From contig JAJEKV010000102.1 of assembly GCA_021234155.1 (NCBI GenBank), positions 537,979 to 601,978 on the forward strand: 64,000 nt of DNA, given 5' to 3'. Made by a program: the position numbers and the translations under genes. This document shows, piece after piece, positions 44,790-53,231 of the stretch. This DNA is from Isoetes taiwanensis. Its lineage: Eukaryota > Streptophyta > Lycopodiopsida > Isoetales > Isoetaceae. Every line of letters starts with the position of its first letter. Position 1 is the stretch's first letter. The notes beneath the pieces are model-generated. The model was not told where the DNA came from. It did not search any database and saw only the letters and a program-made list of their open reading frames with translations.

Positions 44790-45260
44790 CTTCTTGCTCC
44801 TTGATCTTCCTTGTTCCTTGATCTTCTTGCTACTTGATCTTCCTTGTTCCTTGATCTTCTTGCTACTTGATCTTCCTTGTTCATTGCTTACGGCTACTTG
44901 ATCTTGATCCTTGTTCCTTGCTACTTCATTCCGTGCTCCTTCCTACTTGATCTTGTTCCTTGCTCTTGATCTTGCTACCGCTACTTGATCTTGATCCTTG
45001 TTCCTTGCTACTTCATTCCCGTGTTCCTTCCTACTTGATCTTGTTCCTTGCTCTTGATCTTGCTACTTGATCTTGTTCCTTGCTACTTGATCTTGATCCT
45101 TGCTTCTTGCTCCTTGATCTTCCTTGTTCCTTGATCTTCTTGCTACTTGATCTTCCTTGTTCATTGCATCTTGCTACTTGATCTTGATCCTTGTTCCTTG
45201 CTACTTCATTCCCGTGCTCCCGCTACTTGATCTTGTTGCTTGCTCTTGAACTTGCTACTT
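44790..45260 (+). repeat. CTTGATCTT minisatellite
   Basis: About 470 bp built from TTGCTACTTGATCTT and TTCCTTG units in irregular order. A similar GATCTTGCTTCT phrase forms the repeat at 9500-9830. Confidence 0.85.
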
Positions 45261-45310
45261 GCTCGCCTCCGTGTTCCTTGTTCGTCGGTGATCCTTGCTT
45301 GCTTTTGCAA

Positions 45311-46038
45311 ATGATTGGACCCAATCCTCCCCCGGGCTACTCCGGAAGGCTCGCAAGCATGCCCTGTGCATTCAGGCGGCCTGGAATGGATGAGCTATGG
45401 GACCATTTCTTGGAGTGGAGGTTGCGCCACAGCCCCACCAAGGAGCTTACAATGGAGTTGATCAACTTCATTCTCGAGGAGCGATTTGATTGTGGTCATG
45501 AGCCACCGATGGAAATTAATCCATCCAATGTTATAGGAGACTTGCAATGAGGGGAATGCTTGAACCCCCTCCTTATCCGGGACGAGATGCTACAAAGAAT
45601 TGAGGCCTCTTCTTCGTGGCCGGATATTTAGCACACTCTCTCGATGCATACATATCGAGTTCATTCATGAAATTTGTAAGGGACGTATGTATGGCCTTAT
45701 TAGGGTGTACTACAATGAGTACAACGGTTTTGTGGAGTTGGGTCCGCTCTTCTTCCGTGAGTATTATCCTGTGGAATTACTTTTTCTAATGACTAGGTAC
45801 CCCATATGGTGGGAAGAATCAAGATGGGATGAGCGTGAGCTCTTGACTCCAACCCGGATGCGTGGGTTAGACCTGCAGCTAAGGGAAAGGGAAGGGGAAG
45901 GGGTTAGGAACCCGGGGAAGGTTACTAGGGACATACATAGTTCATACTTTGGTCTCTATTGTGTTTGGAAGTTGGTATATGATACCGTGTTATTATGTTC
46001 TCTAAATATTCATGTATGTATGATACCTGCACTGCACA
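45311..46038 (+). pseudogene. Unrecognised open frames (79 codons plus ~140 codons)
   Basis: An ATG at 45311 opens 79 codons (MIGPNPPPGYSGRLASMPCA, ... MDELWDHFLEWRLRH). The frame ends at 45550. From about 45600 a second frame continues protein-like (RIFSTLSRCIHIEFIHEI, VYYNEYNGFVELGPLFFREY, WWEESRWDERELLTPTRMRG). Together they look like one protein of about 220 residues broken by a shift near 45560. The acidic, Trp-rich composition is not low complexity. I do not recognise the family. It sits between a minisatellite and the retropepsin fragment, so a retroelement origin is possible. Confidence 0.35.
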
Positions 46039-46108
46039 TGTATAGAACCCCTGCATAAGGTCTATGATACAGGGTATTGTACACGTGTATACAACCCCTG
46101 CATAAGGT

Positions 46109-46357
46109 CTATACAACCCCCATAATAAAAAAATTCCAGTTTACTAAAAATTTTCCCATTATAATGAAATTGTGCTTTATGTCGACCATCCTTGGGGAAG
46201 CGAAGTTGTGGCTACTTCCCGAGTCTATTAGGACTATGAAGGACTTGGTTTTGGCGTTCCCTATTGTGGAAATTACTCTATACTGATTCTCTGCCTGTTT
46301 TGTATCTATAGCAGCAAAGATGTGGCAGGAAAGGAAGCAGGTGTCCTTCAAGGACAA
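46109..46357 (-). pseudogene. Retropepsin fragment of a Ty3/gypsy element
   Basis: The minus frame reads TKSFIVLIDSGSSHNFAS. This carries the active-site motif of plant gypsy proteases (DSG or DTG followed by S/A-S-H-N-F) at the end of a beta strand. The preceding part, YRVISTIGNAK, fits the usual N-terminal strand. Only this piece of pol is present, and no reverse transcriptase follows. It lies 265 bp downstream of the 282-codon gene on the same strand. In gypsy elements gag precedes protease, so that gene could be a gag. Confidence 0.6.
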
Positions 46358-46621
46358 GCAGGTAGTACCTCAATGACCTGTCATTGTGTGTTGCTGATGA
46401 CTCTCTACCTGCTTGGCCTCCCGCTCTATGCCTTCCAGCGTATTCATCGACCTCTACCTCAGTGATTTCTTGGTAGTATCTAATTGTCGATGAAACTCTC
46501 GCCGACGCCGATTCCTCGCCCTTCAGGCGAGATGGTGTCGAAGAACCCCCCAAGATCAAGATGCTCGTGGTCTTGACACGGATCCCCATCCGTTCTTGGA
46601 TGGCATATGTAGAACTCCTCC

Positions 46622-47470
46622 TCAGATGGCAGTTCTCAAGCTTCCATTATTTGCCTTATGTTGCTGTAGGCCTGGATGTCCGAAGTCGACTCCCCTGTAT
46701 AGGTGTCGGCTTCTCTCACTTGAAGCGGGAAGTCTGAGACTCCCCGACGATGAAGTCGCCCGTCCGGGTTGCCGCCGCTTGGTGCAAAGAACCCGCTGCG
46801 CCCAACTCCCTCTACCCGCAGACTGGGGGAGATCTTCGATATCGAGGAGGAGTGTACCCTCACCGCCACGATGATGGGGGCTAGGCTTGTGATGCCTAGC
46901 CCAAGTGGGGGAGCTTAATTTCAGGGTCCGGCGTTTCGCCGGGTTGGTTAACTCCTCTTCCGCTAACCGCTGTTCTTCTGCTGGGTCGAGCTCCACATAT
47001 TCTTCATCTTCCGATTCCTCTTCTTCTGTTCTTCCTTCTTGCTCCTGCTGGTACTGCAAAAGCATCTGGTCTGCTGCTAAGGATGCTATTGGGTTTTCAG
47101 CACGGTGGGAAAGGAATATGGCCAAGGCGGCGGTGTAGGAAAAGTACTTGGTCCTGTCAACTGTCAGGACCATGTAGTCTGGCAACCTCTGTGCCTTGTT
47201 GATCAAATACTTGGCAATGTTCGGGACATCACCCAAGGCTGCTTGTAGGGATGGGCGGGGAACAAAATAGACCGTGCAAGGGGGGAACTGTACTAGGGAC
47301 TGACCTACCCTAGCTTGGAACTCAGCTAAAACTCGCCTATATGCTGGCGTTGTATGCAAGGTTGCTTGGACATCAATCTCTTTCTGGAAAAGCTGGAAGA
47401 TGTTGTTGACGTTGGTCTCAGCTGCATGGGCACTGGCGCTGTACCATCGCCTGAAGTCAGCAGTTGCCAT
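46622..47470 (-). CDS. Unknown acidic protein, possible gag-like ORF (gene 1)
   Basis: The frame starts at a true ATG (47468-47470, MATADFRRWYSASAHA) and runs 282 codons. Residues 1 to about 145 look like a folded, mostly helical domain (NVNNIFQLFQKEIDVQ, AYRRVLAEFQARVGQSLV, NIAKYLINKAQRLPDYM). An acidic stretch follows (EEEESEDEEYVELDPAEEQ) and then a basic Ser/Pro/Arg-rich tail. In the tail a competing minus frame (46636-46869) also looks protein-like, so a one-base shift near 46870 is possible. A TATA box lies ~110 bp upstream and two inverted repeats lie ~290-550 bp upstream, laid out as for the H3-tail gene. The shared LDPAEE motif supports common descent. The function is unknown, and a retroelement gag is the main alternative because a protease fragment lies downstream. 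Confidence 0.5.
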   Translation of the reverse strand: MATADFRRWYSASAHAAETNVNNIFQLFQKEIDVQATLHTTPAYRRVLAEFQARVGQSLVQFPPCTVYFVPRPSLQAALGDVPNIAKYLINKAQRLPDYMVLTVDRTKYFSYTAALAIFLSHRAENPIASLAADQMLLQYQQEQEGRTEEEESEDEEYVELDPAEEQRLAEEELTNPAKRRTLKLSSPTWARHHKPSPHHRGGEGTLLLDIEDLPQSAGRGSWAQRVLCTKRRQPGRATSSSGSLRLPASSERSRHLYRGVDFGHPGLQQHKANNGSLRTAI

Positions 47471-47578
47471 TGCTCTGGGGAAAGTGTGACTAGCAAACAG
47501 AAGGAGCGCCTATGGGAACTGGGAGATCGCCTAAAGGGTCAAGAGCAGACTTGTAGGGTATCAAGTGGGAAATGGGGG

Positions 47579-47590
47579 CCTATTTATAGA
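47579..47590 (-). promoter_or_regulatory. TATA box of gene 1
   Basis: The minus strand reads TCTATAAATAGG, a strong plant TATA box, followed 3' by CCCCCATTTC. It lies about 110 bp upstream of the ATG. The same TATA plus CCCCCATTT layout precedes the gene that starts at 49407. Confidence 0.65.
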
Positions 47591-47760
47591 CAAGGGAAAA
47601 ACCCTAATTTTTGGATGACTTAGAATTTTATTGGGGTTGGGCAATTCTGACCTATTAGGAGGTCCAAATGAGGACTTGAATACTTTTGGGGTTTGAGCAT
47701 GCTAAGATTAGCATGAACCTATTGCAACAAACTGGAGGATGGTGGAGAATTTGCTGAGAG

Positions 47761-47827
47761 GTCTCACACGTTGCGCCAAGACCAATAATGAAAGTTTCAT
47801 TTTTGCTCCTGGCGCGACGTGTGAGAC
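47761..47827. repeat. Nested inverted repeat A
   Basis: Outer arms GTCTCACACGTTGCGCCA and TGGCGCGACGTGTGAGAC are reverse complements with one mismatch. The centre holds a second palindrome, AATGAAAGTTTCATT. Total 67 bp. Each outer arm carries an ACGT core, the bZIP-binding core. Confidence 0.85.
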
Positions 47828-47961
47828 ATTGACTCTAAATGGGTTAAACTTGTCCAATTTGGGTGATGTAAGGGTCTAATTCTACTGGACTCATCGAAAG
47901 AAGTGCAATTGACCCCTTTATTTGGTCGATTTGGAGCTGTTTTGGGCAGTTTGGGGGCATG

Positions 47962-48023
47962 GTCTCACGTTGCTGCACCAAAAATGAACTTTTCATTTTC
48001 GCTCCTGGCGCGACGTGTGAGAC
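47962..48023. repeat. Nested inverted repeat B
   Basis: 62-bp copy with GTCTCACGTTGC at the left, an AATGAA...TTCATT core, and the same right arm (TGGCGCGACGTGTGAGAC) as copy A. It lies 134 bp beyond copy A. Confidence 0.85.
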
Positions 48024-48227
48024 ATCCTCTCAATTTTGTTCAAAATGTCAGTTTTAACTAAAACAAAAGCTAGAACTCAGTAACTTAACTCAATTAAGCA
48101 AGATTGCACATGTTACCTTGTCAAAAACTCTTCATATTAACAAAATTTTTCTATTATTTCCAAAATTTTGGGTCGCTCTCCTTGATGTAGCTAGCGTAGA
48201 TGCATGTCCTCGCTTCATTAGTGTCAC

Positions 48228-49407
48228 TCTCTTTGCATGGACCATGCAAGTGTCGTCCGAATCTTCAAAATGCCGCGACTAGTTTTTGTTCCGTTTGCCT
48301 CTTGCGTGGCCAAGAACATCTCATCCGCCACCCTCATCTCCCGTGTTGTATTCTTGAATTACCTCCTGACTAGTTGGGCGAATCGGTGCCACGGGGATCA
48401 AGAACCCGGCTACGCCGAAAATGCCCGATCTCTCTCACGGCTTTCCTCTCTCTCCTTTCTCACGGTTCTCTTTTGCCCGGTGGTCTAGGAGGTTTGGGCT
48501 TGGTGGCGGCTTTAGAGTCCGGGTTCTTCGATGGGATGTCCACCTTCGATAGTTCTTACCTGCTTTTGCGGGTAGTATGTGTTGTACGCCCCACTTCGGG
48601 CCATGAAGGCATTGTGCTCCCCTTAGTTTCTTTTTTCGATAGACCTTTGACGGGGTCATCACATACGCCTTCGCTATCGGGCATGGGCTTTGTTTTGTCC
48701 CACGCCGGGTATGGTGGGGACTTCTACCGCCGCCGCTGCTCCGGTCGGGGTCGCAGACATTGGCGGTGGTCCTTCAAGATCCTCTTCTTTGTTGAAGGGA
48801 TTAAAGTCCTCATCCTCCGAGTCATCCGAGGAGGGTGGGGGCTGGTCTGAGGGCCGCTTCTGGATGACGACCTTGGAGCGTGGGGCCTTCTTGAGTTTTC
48901 TTTGGCCTCCCTCCACGAACTTTCCTTCTTCACCTCGCCTCCTCGGCCGCTTTGGCTTCCTTCGTCCCTCTTCCTTTTCTTTTCTTCTCTTCCTCTCTCA
49001 TGCGCGTTCTTTTCGCTCCGCGGCTTCTTTATCCACGCCGCTAATTCTTCTTCTTCAGCTGGGTCGAGGGTCGGCTCTCTCTGTTCTTCATGCTCCTCGG
49101 CCGCCCGATCTTGTTCCTCCTTCTTCTTCCTTTCCTCCTCCATTTCTTCAAAAACCTGCTGCATGACGTTTGGCTCCTCATTGTCGAGGACTTCTGTCCG
49201 CGCATCTGAGTGTGCGTCCTCCTCCACTTCTGTCTCATCCCCTCCTTGGTTGGTGGTGTTATCGGGATGCTCCTCGGACGATGTCCCTTCACCCGATGAA
49301 GGATGGCCTCCTTGGTGAAAAAGGCGCTCCTGAAGCATTTCTTGGAGTAGGGAGCTGGGAGTTGTATCACCTGGAGGAACTCTAGCAGTTTGTTTCGTCC
49401 GGGCCAT
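48228..49407 (-). pseudogene. Protein with histone-H3-like N-terminus MARTKQTAR (gene 2)
   Basis: The first ATG (49405-49407) opens MARTKQTAR, identical to histone H3 through Arg8 after Met removal. At position 9, where H3 has Lys, there is Val (MARTKQTARVPPGD). A Gln/Gly/Thr-rich region follows, then an acidic stretch (ETEVEEDAHSDARTE), a Glu/Lys coiled-coil-like block (EEMEEERKKKEEQDRAAEE), the LDPAEE motif shared with gene 1, and a Lys/Arg-rich block resembling nuclear localisation signals. The frame stays open to 48724. Protein-like sequence moves to a second frame near 48915 (VVIQKRPSDQPPPSSDDSED) and then others, ending near 48228 (REMRVADEMFLATQEANG ... a TGA). The full product would be ~390 residues. 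Promoter and upstream repeats match gene 1. A chromatin-reader-binding role is inference. The shifts may be decay or assembly indels. Confidence 0.55.
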
Positions 49408-49506
49408 GTTTGATAGCTCGTCAATCCGGCGGCAGGCGCCCAAAAATCGCCTTTAACAAGGGGAGCAATTTTTTCTAAGGAAGAACGTAGAAATGGGGGT
49501 CCTAGG

Positions 49507-49518
49507 TCTATTTATAGA
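49507..49518 (-). promoter_or_regulatory. TATA box of the H3-tail gene
   Basis: The minus strand reads CATCTATAAATAGA, followed 3' by CCTAGGACCCCCATTTC. It lies ~100 bp upstream of the ATG at 49407, matching the spacing in gene 1. Confidence 0.65.
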
Positions 49519-49617
49519 TGGGCAATTTTAGGTCAAATTTCAAATTACTCTTTTTGGGTGAGCCAAGACACTTATTAACCTATTACATGGCTTAATTTAG
49601 ACTTTTCTAACCTCATG

Positions 49618-49683
49618 GTCTCATCGCGTTGCCGAGGATCAATAATGAATGTTTCATTTTTGCTCTGGCGCGACGTAGGAGAC
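49618..49683. repeat. Nested inverted repeat C
   Basis: 66-bp copy with GTCTCATCGCGTTGCC at the left, an AATGAATGTTTCATT core, and TGGCGCGACGTAGGAGAC at the right. It lies 211 bp upstream of the H3-tail gene's ATG. Confidence 0.8.
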
Positions 49684-49828
49684 ATGGTGAATTTTGATGC
49701 TAAATTTTATACTTTCTAAGCATGTTTTTAGGAATGTAACATACTAATCTAGCTAGTTTTAGCTTGAAATTGAATTACCATGTTACTTTTCCGAAATTCA
49801 TCACTTTTCAAGGTGTTTTTGGCTCAAT

Positions 49829-49894
49829 GTTCACACGCGTTGCTAAAAACTCAAAATGAACTTTTCATTATTGCTCCCTGGCGACGTGTGAGAC
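49829..49894. repeat. Nested inverted repeat D
   Basis: 66-bp copy with GTTCACACGCGTTGCT at the left, an AATGAACTTTTCATT core, and CTGGCGACGTGTGAGAC at the right. It lies 145 bp beyond copy C, close to the A-B spacing. Confidence 0.8.
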
Positions 49895-50169
49895 CATCCT
49901 ACTTTTGAAGGTTTTGGCTCACTAATTTTAGTCTTTTTATGTTCTAATTCACTTAATCACATTAGCTTAAGATATACTACAAAATGAGAAAAAAATTTCC
50001 CATTTTTCGAGGTTTGAGGATCCTATCAAGTTAGTACTCATCGGAGCATGGCGCTTTTGCTCTTGGTCTCCAAGAACATTGCTCGATACCAATCGCGGAC
50101 GCCCCTACTGTGATACCTGGTGCACCCACCGCACAACAAGAAAAGGTCATTTAGCTTATCGCAGGCGAC

Positions 50170-50625
50170 GCCTATGCGACGCTTGATCTAAGATCGCACG
50201 ACGTCAGACAGACGTCGCCACCAAACACGCCGTGATGCGACGCGGCGTCGCGATGCGACGTCCTGGGCAGCGCCGCACGACGCCGCGCAGGGCGTGATAC
50301 GATACGCCGCCGCGATGCGACGTGACACGCGGAAATATACACGGAATATACCGCGCGGAATATACACGGAACATCAACAAAATCCACGCGCGCCGTAAAA
50401 GCCACGCGGTATACGCCGCATGCGACGCCACACGGGAACGTACATCGCGGAATATACACGCGGGAATATACACTTAATATACACGCGTGCGTAAAAGCCA
50501 CGCGGTATACGCCGCGATGCGACGCCACACGGAATAAACACGGGAATATACACGGAAAATTCAAAACTGGCAAGTAGAAAAGCCACGCGGCAAAAAAACC
50601 CGCGGATACGCCGCATGCGAATGTA
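50170..50625. repeat. CpG-rich minisatellite
   Basis: Built from GCGGAATATACACG, GATGCGACG and GCCACGCGGTATACGCCG units. A longer unit (CGTAAAAGCCACGCGGTA...) occurs near 50394 and again near 50490. The many CpG and CGCG sites are striking in a genome that is otherwise AT-rich and probably methylated. Minus-strand open frames over it (RVYIPRCTFPCGV...) are translations of the repeat. Confidence 0.8.
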
Positions 50626-50815
50626 GGGGAAAAAAATAAAAAATAAATAAAAATATATTTATATAAAAAATATAAATATAAAAAATATTTTTAAATAATC
50701 ACAAAAAGTGTTTTTTATATTTATATTTTTAAATAGTCACAAAATTATTTTTATATTTATATTTTTAAATAATCACAAAAGTGAATTGTATTTATATTTT
50801 AAATAATCACAAAAG
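50626..50815. repeat. AT-rich tandem repeat (TAAATAATCACAAAA)
   Basis: Three or four units of about 40-50 bp: TTTTATATTTATATTTTTAA followed by ATAATCACAAAA. They directly follow the CpG-rich array. Confidence 0.8.
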
Positions 50816-51414
50816 ACTCGTTAAGAGGAGTATCCACCCTTTTAGCCTAGAGCTAATCTCTCGCCGATTCAAGTGGAGTAGTCATCCGAGCACGTAGTTT
50901 GATGACGCCGACCCTCACCGCGACGGTTGCGATTGGATGGCTCTCCAAAGAATGTTTGCAGATCCCTCGTCGACCCCTGGCTACCTGCATGTCATGCTCT
51001 AGACCTTCATTCATATCCGCCCATCGCTTCCTATAAAACCAAAAAGAATATGGCGTTAATGTAGTTCATAGAATTATAATAATTTTCTACAACGCACCCC
51101 CAAGATTCCTGCTGAAGGGACAGATTCCCTCGTCGTGATAACTGCTGATACAGATAAAACAGCCTCCACGCCCGCGGGCTACTTGTAACGCACGCTTTGT
51201 TAGGGGAAACCCGTATAGATGTTCCTATGACAATATAACGAGTATTAGCTAGTGACATTTAAAGTTCTTATCTTCTTATATTATAAAATGTTATACCGTA
51301 AGTGCGTAGTGCATCGAGCCCTAAATTTAATGGTCGAGATCATCTGGATGCATTCGAAGGCCTAGATTTATTGCACGACTTAACAACACTGTGATTGGTC
51401 ATGCGTCGATCTCT
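50816..51414. other. Gene-free spacer
   Basis: Nothing recognised between the AT-rich repeat and the purine tract. Confidence 0.4.
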
Positions 51415-53205
51415 TAAGGGGAAAGAGTAAATGAAAAGGGGGAAAAGGAAAAGGGAAGTGGAAAGACAGAATGTGAAGGGCAAAAAGGCATGGGGAAAAG
51501 GGTAAAAGGAAAAGGGAAAAAAGGGAAAAGAAAAGGAAAAAGAGAAAGGGTGGGGAAAAGAAAAAGGCATGGGGAAAAGGAAAAAGGCAAAAAGGAAAAG
51601 GGAAAAAAGGAAAAGGAAAAAGGAAAAGGGAAGTGGAAAGAGAGAATGTGAAGGTTAAAAAGGCATGGGGAAAAGGGAAAAGGGTAAAAGGAAAAGGGAA
51701 AAAGGAAAAAGGGAAAAAGGAAAAGGGAAAATAGGAAAAGGGAAAAGAAAAGGGAAAAAAAAGGAAAAGGGAAGTGGAAAGAGAGAATGTGAAGGGCAAA
51801 AAGGCATGGGGAAAAGGGAAAGGGTAAAAGGAAAAGGGAAAAAGGATAAAAGGGTGGTGAAAGGAAAAAGGCATGGGGAAAAGGGAAAAGGGTAAAAGGC
51901 ATGGGGAAAAGGAAAAAGGAAAAAAGGAAAAGGTAAAAAAGAAAAAAGGGGAAAAAAGGAAAAGGGAAAAGAAAAGGGCAAAAAGGAAAAGGGAAGTGGA
52001 AAGAGAGAATGTGAAGGGAAAAAAGGCATGGGGGAAAGGGAAAAGGGTAAAAGGAAAAGGGAAAAAAGAAAAAAGGGAAAGGAAAAGGGAAAAAAGGAAA
52101 AGAAAAGGGAAGTGGAAAGAGAGAATGTGAAGGGCAAAAAGGCATGGGGAAAAGGGAAAAGGGTAAAAGGAAAAGAGAAAAAGGAAAAAGGGAAAATAAA
52201 AGGAAAAAGAGAACGGGTGGTGAAAGGAAAAAGGCATGGGAAAAGGGTAAAAGGAAAAGCGAAAAAAGAAAAAAGGGAAAAAGAAAAGGGGCAAGAGAGA
52301 GGAAAATGGGTATAGAAAATAAGAGAATAAAACAAATGTGCAAAAGGCATGGAAAAAGGGAAAAGGAAAAGGAAAGGAAGGGAAAAAGTGCACAGGAAAA
52401 GGATCGGCAAAGCATCAAGAAAAGGAAATGGGAAAGGGAAAGGGAAGCAGGGGAGTGATGGAGGGGAGGGAAAGGGAAAAAGGACATGAGGAAAGGAAAA
52501 GAGAAAAGGAAAAGGAAGGGTTGAAAGAAGGGAAAATTGCACGGGAAGAGGGAAAGGGTGGGAAAAGGAGGAAAAGGAAGCACGGGAAAAATAGAAAGAA
52601 GAAAAGGGTGGGAAAAAGGGCATGGGAAAAGGGAAATAGAAAAGAAAAAAGAATGGAAAAGGGGGGAAGAGAGAGAGGCACCCGAAAAGGAAAAGAGGAA
52701 AATGGGAAAAGTGAAGAGAAAAGAGGAACATAGAAAAGAGAAAGAGGGAAAAGATGAGGAGATGGAAAAGAAGATAAAAAGGGCAAGGGAAATGGGAGCG
52801 AGAAAAGAAAAAGGGAGGGGAAAAGGACACACTGGAAAAAGAAGAGAGAAAAGGTGGGAAAAGGAGGAAAAGAGAAGGGAAAATAGGCATGGAAAAGGGC
52901 GAAAGAGTAAAAGGTTGAGAAAAAGGGAAGACATGGAAAAAAGGGTGGGGAAAAGAGAAGGCATAAAAAAAGGGAAAGGGGAAGGGAAAAGGGCAAAGAA
53001 AAAAGAGAAGAGGGAAAAGGTGGAGAAAGGAGCAAAAGGGAAGGGAAAAAAATTATCGGGAACAGGGAAGGGGGAAGGAAAGGGATGGGAAAACAAGGAA
53101 ACATGTGAGAAAGACGAGAAAAGAAAGGAAAAGAAAAGAAAAAGTAGAGAAAATAAGAAAAAATGAAATGCGGGATAGAGCAAAAGGGAAAGGGAAAGGG
53201 ATATG
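51415..53205. repeat. 1.8-kb purine tract with higher-order repeats
   Basis: The plus strand is almost purely A and G for 1.8 kb (AAAAGGGAAAAGG themes). The first half is organised by a block GAAGTGGAAAGAGAGAATGT, which recurs at about 51455, 51630, 51771, 51993 and 52109, with AGGCATGGGG after each. The second half is less regular. Such tracts can form triplex (H-DNA). The long Phe/Ser/Pro and Lys/Glu/Arg open frames on both strands are artefacts of composition. Confidence 0.9.
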
Positions 53206-53231
53206 GCTTTTCTTACTGCATCCCAAAGCAT

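Noticed and set aside
46905-49385. Ser-rich plus-strand frames opposite the two acidic genes
   Set aside because: They are antisense shadows of Glu/Lys-rich codons. The promoter evidence and the real ATG codons are on the minus strand.
51380-53231. Open frames of up to 605 codons rich in Phe, Ser, Pro and Leu (minus) or Lys, Glu, Arg, Gly (plus)
   Set aside because: They are translations of the purine tract. Composition follows the strand bias, all frames are open, and no domain is visible.
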